DNA of 64,000 nucleotides from Pigmentiphaga sp. (lineage in GTDB: Bacteria > Pseudomonadota > Gammaproteobacteria > Burkholderiales > Burkholderiaceae_B): positions 62,001-126,000 of the forward strand of contig JALOAI010000014.1 of the NCBI GenBank assembly GCA_023228945.1, written 5' to 3'. Positions within the stretch are counted from its first letter, which is position 1, and each line of letters opens with the position of its first letter. Positions 61,603 to 64,000 of this stretch are shown here, in pieces. The translations under genes were made by a program, and so were the position numbers. The notes beneath the pieces were generated by a model, which worked only from the letters and a program-made list of their open reading frames with translations, searched no databases and was not told the DNA's origin.

Positions 61603-64000
61603 GTGTCCGCCCCCGCCGCCGCCGCTGCCTGCCACCACAGTGCCAGCATCATCGGCGAGCTGCGGGGCCGCTTCCGCCTGCAGCGTGAAGCGCTGCTCGC
61701 CACCTATCGCCACAATCTGCGTCCCGATGGCCTTCTGCAAGGTTTGCGACGCCTGGTCGATCAGATCATCCTCGAACTTCTCGCCGCGCATCCCCTGCCC
61801 CCGGGATGCGCCCTGGCCGCCGTGGGCGGTTACGGGCGCGGCGAGCTCTACCCCTACTCCGACGTCGACATCCTCGTCCTGCTGCCCGGCAACAGTCCGG
61901 CCGGCACCGAAGACGCCGTTTCGGCCCTGCTCACCGCGCTCTGGGACATCGGACTGGAGCCCGGGCACAGCGCCCGCACCATCGCCGAATGCCTGACCGA
62001 GGCCCAGGCCGACATCACCGTCGAGACCGCCCTGCTCGAAGCGCGCTTTCTGGCCGGCAGCCGGCCGCTGATGCGCGACTTCACGCAGCAGCTGCTGCGC
62101 CAGCTCGATCCGCGCACGTTCTTCCGCGCCAAGCTGCTCGAGATGCAGCGGCGTCACATCCGCTACGAAAATACGCCGTACGCCCTCGAGCCCAATTGCA
62201 AAGAATCGCCCGGCGGCTTGCGCGACCTCCAGGTCATCCTCTGGATGGCGCGCGCCGCGGGCTATGGCCGCACCTGGAAACAAGTGGCCGACGCCGGCTT
62301 GCTCAACGCCGATGAGGCCCGGCAATTGCGGCGTGCGGGGCAGGCTTTCAAGCGGCTGCGCATCGAGCTGCATCTGCATGCCCGGCGCCGCGAAGACCGG
62401 CTGCTGTTCGATTACCAGCCCACTCTGGCGCAAACCTACGGCTTTGAAGCCCGCGCGGGGCGGCGGCCCTCCGAGCTGCTGATGCAGCAGTACTACCGCG
62501 CCGCCAAACTCGTGACCCAGCTCAACGCCATCCTGGTGCAGAACATCGAGGAGCGGCTCTTCGAGCCGCCTCCCGCGGCGCCCAAGCCCATCGATGAAGA
62601 CTTCGTCAACCGTCACGGGCTGCTCGACGTCACGCTGGACGATGCCTTCGAGCGCAAGCCAACACTGTTGCTGCGCGCTTTCCTGGCGATGCAGCAGCAT
62701 CCCGAGCTGCACGGCATGTCGGTACGCGTGCTGCGCGGCATCTGGCAGGCCCGCACCCGGATCGACGCCCAGTTTCGCGCCAACCCGGTGCACCGCCGGC
62801 TTTTCATCACCATTCTGCAGCAACCTCGCGGCATCGTGCACGAACTGCGCCGCATGAACGACCTGAGCATCCTGCCGCGCTACCTGCCCGCCTTCCGCCG
62901 CATCGTCGGCCAGATGCAGCACGACCTGTTCCATGTGTATACGGTCGATCAGCACATACTGATGGTGGTGCGCAATCTGCGCCGCTTCACCATGGCCGAG
63001 CACGCGCACGAGTACCCCCTGTGCAGCGATCTCATCGCCAACTTTGATCGCCATTGGCTGTTGTACGTGGCCGCCCTGTTCCACGACATCGCCAAGGGTC
63101 GCGGCGGCGACCACTCCACGCTGGGTGCCCAGGAAGTTCGCCGCTTTGCCCGCCAGCACGGCTTGGAGCGCGAGGATTCCGATCTGCTCGAGTTCCTCGT
63201 CCGCGAACACCTGCTGCTCTCCACCGTGGCCCAGAAGCAGGATCTCTCCGACCCCCAGGTCATCCACGCTTTCGCCCGGCGCATGGGCAATGAACGCTAC
63301 CTCACCGCGCTCTATCTGCTCACAGTGGCCGACATCCGCGGCACCAGTCCCAAAGTGTGGAACGGCTGGAAGGGCAAGTTGCTCGAGGATCTCTTCCGCC
63401 AGACCCTCGCGGTGCTGGGCGGGCAGGCGGCCAGCGCCACCGCGGTGCTCAACCAGCGCAAGGAAGAAGCCATTCATCTGCTGCGCCTGGCCGGCCTGCG
63501 CGACGACGCCCGCGAAGCCCTCTGGCGGCAGCTCGACGTCGCCTACTTCCTGCGGCACGAAGCCAACGATATCGCCTGGCACACCCGCCACCTGTATCGC
63601 CGTGTCAACGCCACCGAACCGGTGGTGCGCGCCCGCCTCACCGAAAGCCCCGACAGTCTGCAGTTCGTCATTTACGCCCCCCAGCGGCCGGATCTGTTCG
63701 TCAGGCTCTGTGCCTGGTTCGACAGCCAGCGGCTGAGCATCCAGGATGCGCGCGTGCATACCACCCGGCACGGCTGGGCGCTGGACAACTTCATCGTTCT
63801 CGCTCCCGGCCCCACCGAAGAGCCGCGCGCGCGGCTGGCGGTTCTCGAACACAACCTTGCCACGGCCCTCGCCGAGGCGCCGGCGCTACCGGCCCACACC
63901 AGCTACGGCCGGGCGTCGCGCCGCTCCCGCACCTTTCCCATCACGCCATCGATCAAGCTGCATCCCGACGAACGCGGCCAGGCCTGGGTGCTCGACGTGG
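61603..64000 (+). CDS. glnD: PII uridylyltransferase / uridylyl-removing enzyme GlnD (3' end outside window)
   Basis: GlnD senses glutamine and uridylylates or de-uridylylates PII proteins. The GTG start at 61603 is 9 bp after map. About 799 residues are present of roughly 850-900. The nucleotidyltransferase site is GGYGRGELYPYSDVDILVLL (D87, D89). The HD domain follows (ALFHDIAKGRGGDHS). The first ACT domain lies near residues 690-770 and the second is cut by the window edge. The 1028-aa frame on the other strand is a shadow. Confidence 0.96.
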   Translation, partial: MSAPAAAAACHHSASIIGELRGRFRLQREALLATYRHNLRPDGLLQGLRRLVDQIILELLAAHPLPPGCALAAVGGYGRGELYPYSDVDILVLLPGNSPAGTEDAVSALLTALWDIGLEPGHSARTIAECLTEAQADITVETALLEARFLAGSRPLMRDFTQQLLRQLDPRTFFRAKLLEMQRRHIRYENTPYALEPNCKESPGGLRDLQVILWMARAAGYGRTWKQVADAGLLNADEARQLRRAGQAFKRLRIELHLHARRREDRLLFDYQPTLAQTYGFEARAGRRPSELLMQQYYRAAKLVTQLNAILVQNIEERLFEPPPAAPKPIDEDFVNRHGLLDVTLDDAFERKPTLLLRAFLAMQQHPELHGMSVRVLRGIWQARTRIDAQFRANPVHRRLFITILQQPRGIVHELRRMNDLSILPRYLPAFRRIVGQMQHDLFHVYTVDQHILMVVRNLRRFTMAEHAHEYPLCSDLIANFDRHWLLYVAALFHDIAKGRGGDHSTLGAQEVRRFARQHGLEREDSDLLEFLVREHLLLSTVAQKQDLSDPQVIHAFARRMGNERYLTALYLLTVADIRGTSPKVWNGWKGKLLEDLFRQTLAVLGGQAASATAVLNQRKEEAIHLLRLAGLRDDAREALWRQLDVAYFLRHEANDIAWHTRHLYRRVNATEPVVRARLTESPDSLQFVIYAPQRPDLFVRLCAWFDSQRLSIQDARVHTTRHGWALDNFIVLAPGPTEEPRARLAVLEHNLATALAEAPALPAHTSYGRASRRSRTFPITPSIKLHPDERGQAWVLDV

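Noticed and set aside
60766..63852. 1028-codon open frame on the minus strand
   Set aside because: It lies fully antisense to map and glnD, which have intact catalytic motifs. Long antisense frames arise from high-G+C third positions.

Overview
The window reads as a chromosomal segment of a motile, G+C-rich betaproteobacterium of the family Alcaligenaceae (Bordetella/Achromobacter-like). Three things support this: the flagellar-chemotaxis order fliA / flhDC-motAB-cheA-cheW-MCP-cheR-cheD-cheB-cheY-cheZ-flhBA, the envelope/translation order rpsB-tsf-pyrH-frr-uppS-cdsA-dxr-rseP-bamA-ompH-lpxD-fabZ-lpxA-lpxB-rnhB, and three orphan Bug/TctC periplasmic binding proteins, a family greatly expanded in this group. 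Genus-level placement is inference.

Region 1 (1-17.7 kb) is the early flagellar and chemotaxis block, all on the minus strand except fliA. FlhDC (master activator) and FliA (sigma-28) are transcribed divergently from a 385-bp control region. The stator genes, CheA/CheW, two chemoreceptors, the adaptation enzymes CheR/CheB/CheD, two CheY-type receivers, CheZ and the export gate FlhB/FlhA follow. cheD carries three perfect in-frame 75-bp palindrome-rich repeats at its 5' end, and a diverged relative of the repeat lies in the flhB-cheZ spacer.

Region 2 (17.7-25 kb) holds a BenE-type transporter, a GST-like protein and the conserved stress trio prkA-yeaH-spoVR, which is preceded by a possible sigma-54-type promoter inside an inverted repeat.

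Region 3 (25-44 kb) is accessory metabolism. There is a lower-G+C amidase plus Bug protein pair. Next comes a PEP-mutase/isocitrate-lyase-family enzyme coupled to a second Bug protein and divergent from a LysR regulator. An AbrB/VapC-type toxin-antitoxin module is bracketed by the lysR 3' end and a decayed second copy of it. Then come acetoacetyl-CoA synthetase, an RcnB-like periplasmic protein, a pirin, a DUF1254/DUF1214 lipoprotein, a third Bug protein divergent from a benzoylformate-decarboxylase-like ThDP enzyme with two matching operator-like palindromes, a MarR regulator, and the divergent ppsA/ppsR pair.

Region 4 (44.5-64 kb) is the housekeeping core on the minus strand, covering rRNA methylation, RNase HII, lipid A synthesis, BamA assembly, RseP, isoprenoid and phospholipid precursors, and translation factors. 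It ends with rpsB divergent from map-glnD; glnD runs off the right edge and flhA off the left edge.

I see no tRNA, rRNA, CRISPR array, prophage or complete insertion sequence. I did not find a clearly new large system. The best leads are the in-frame cheD repeat array, the toxin-antitoxin module bracketed by a lysR duplication, the paired operators at 38.4 kb, and the low-complexity insertion in the ThDP enzyme.
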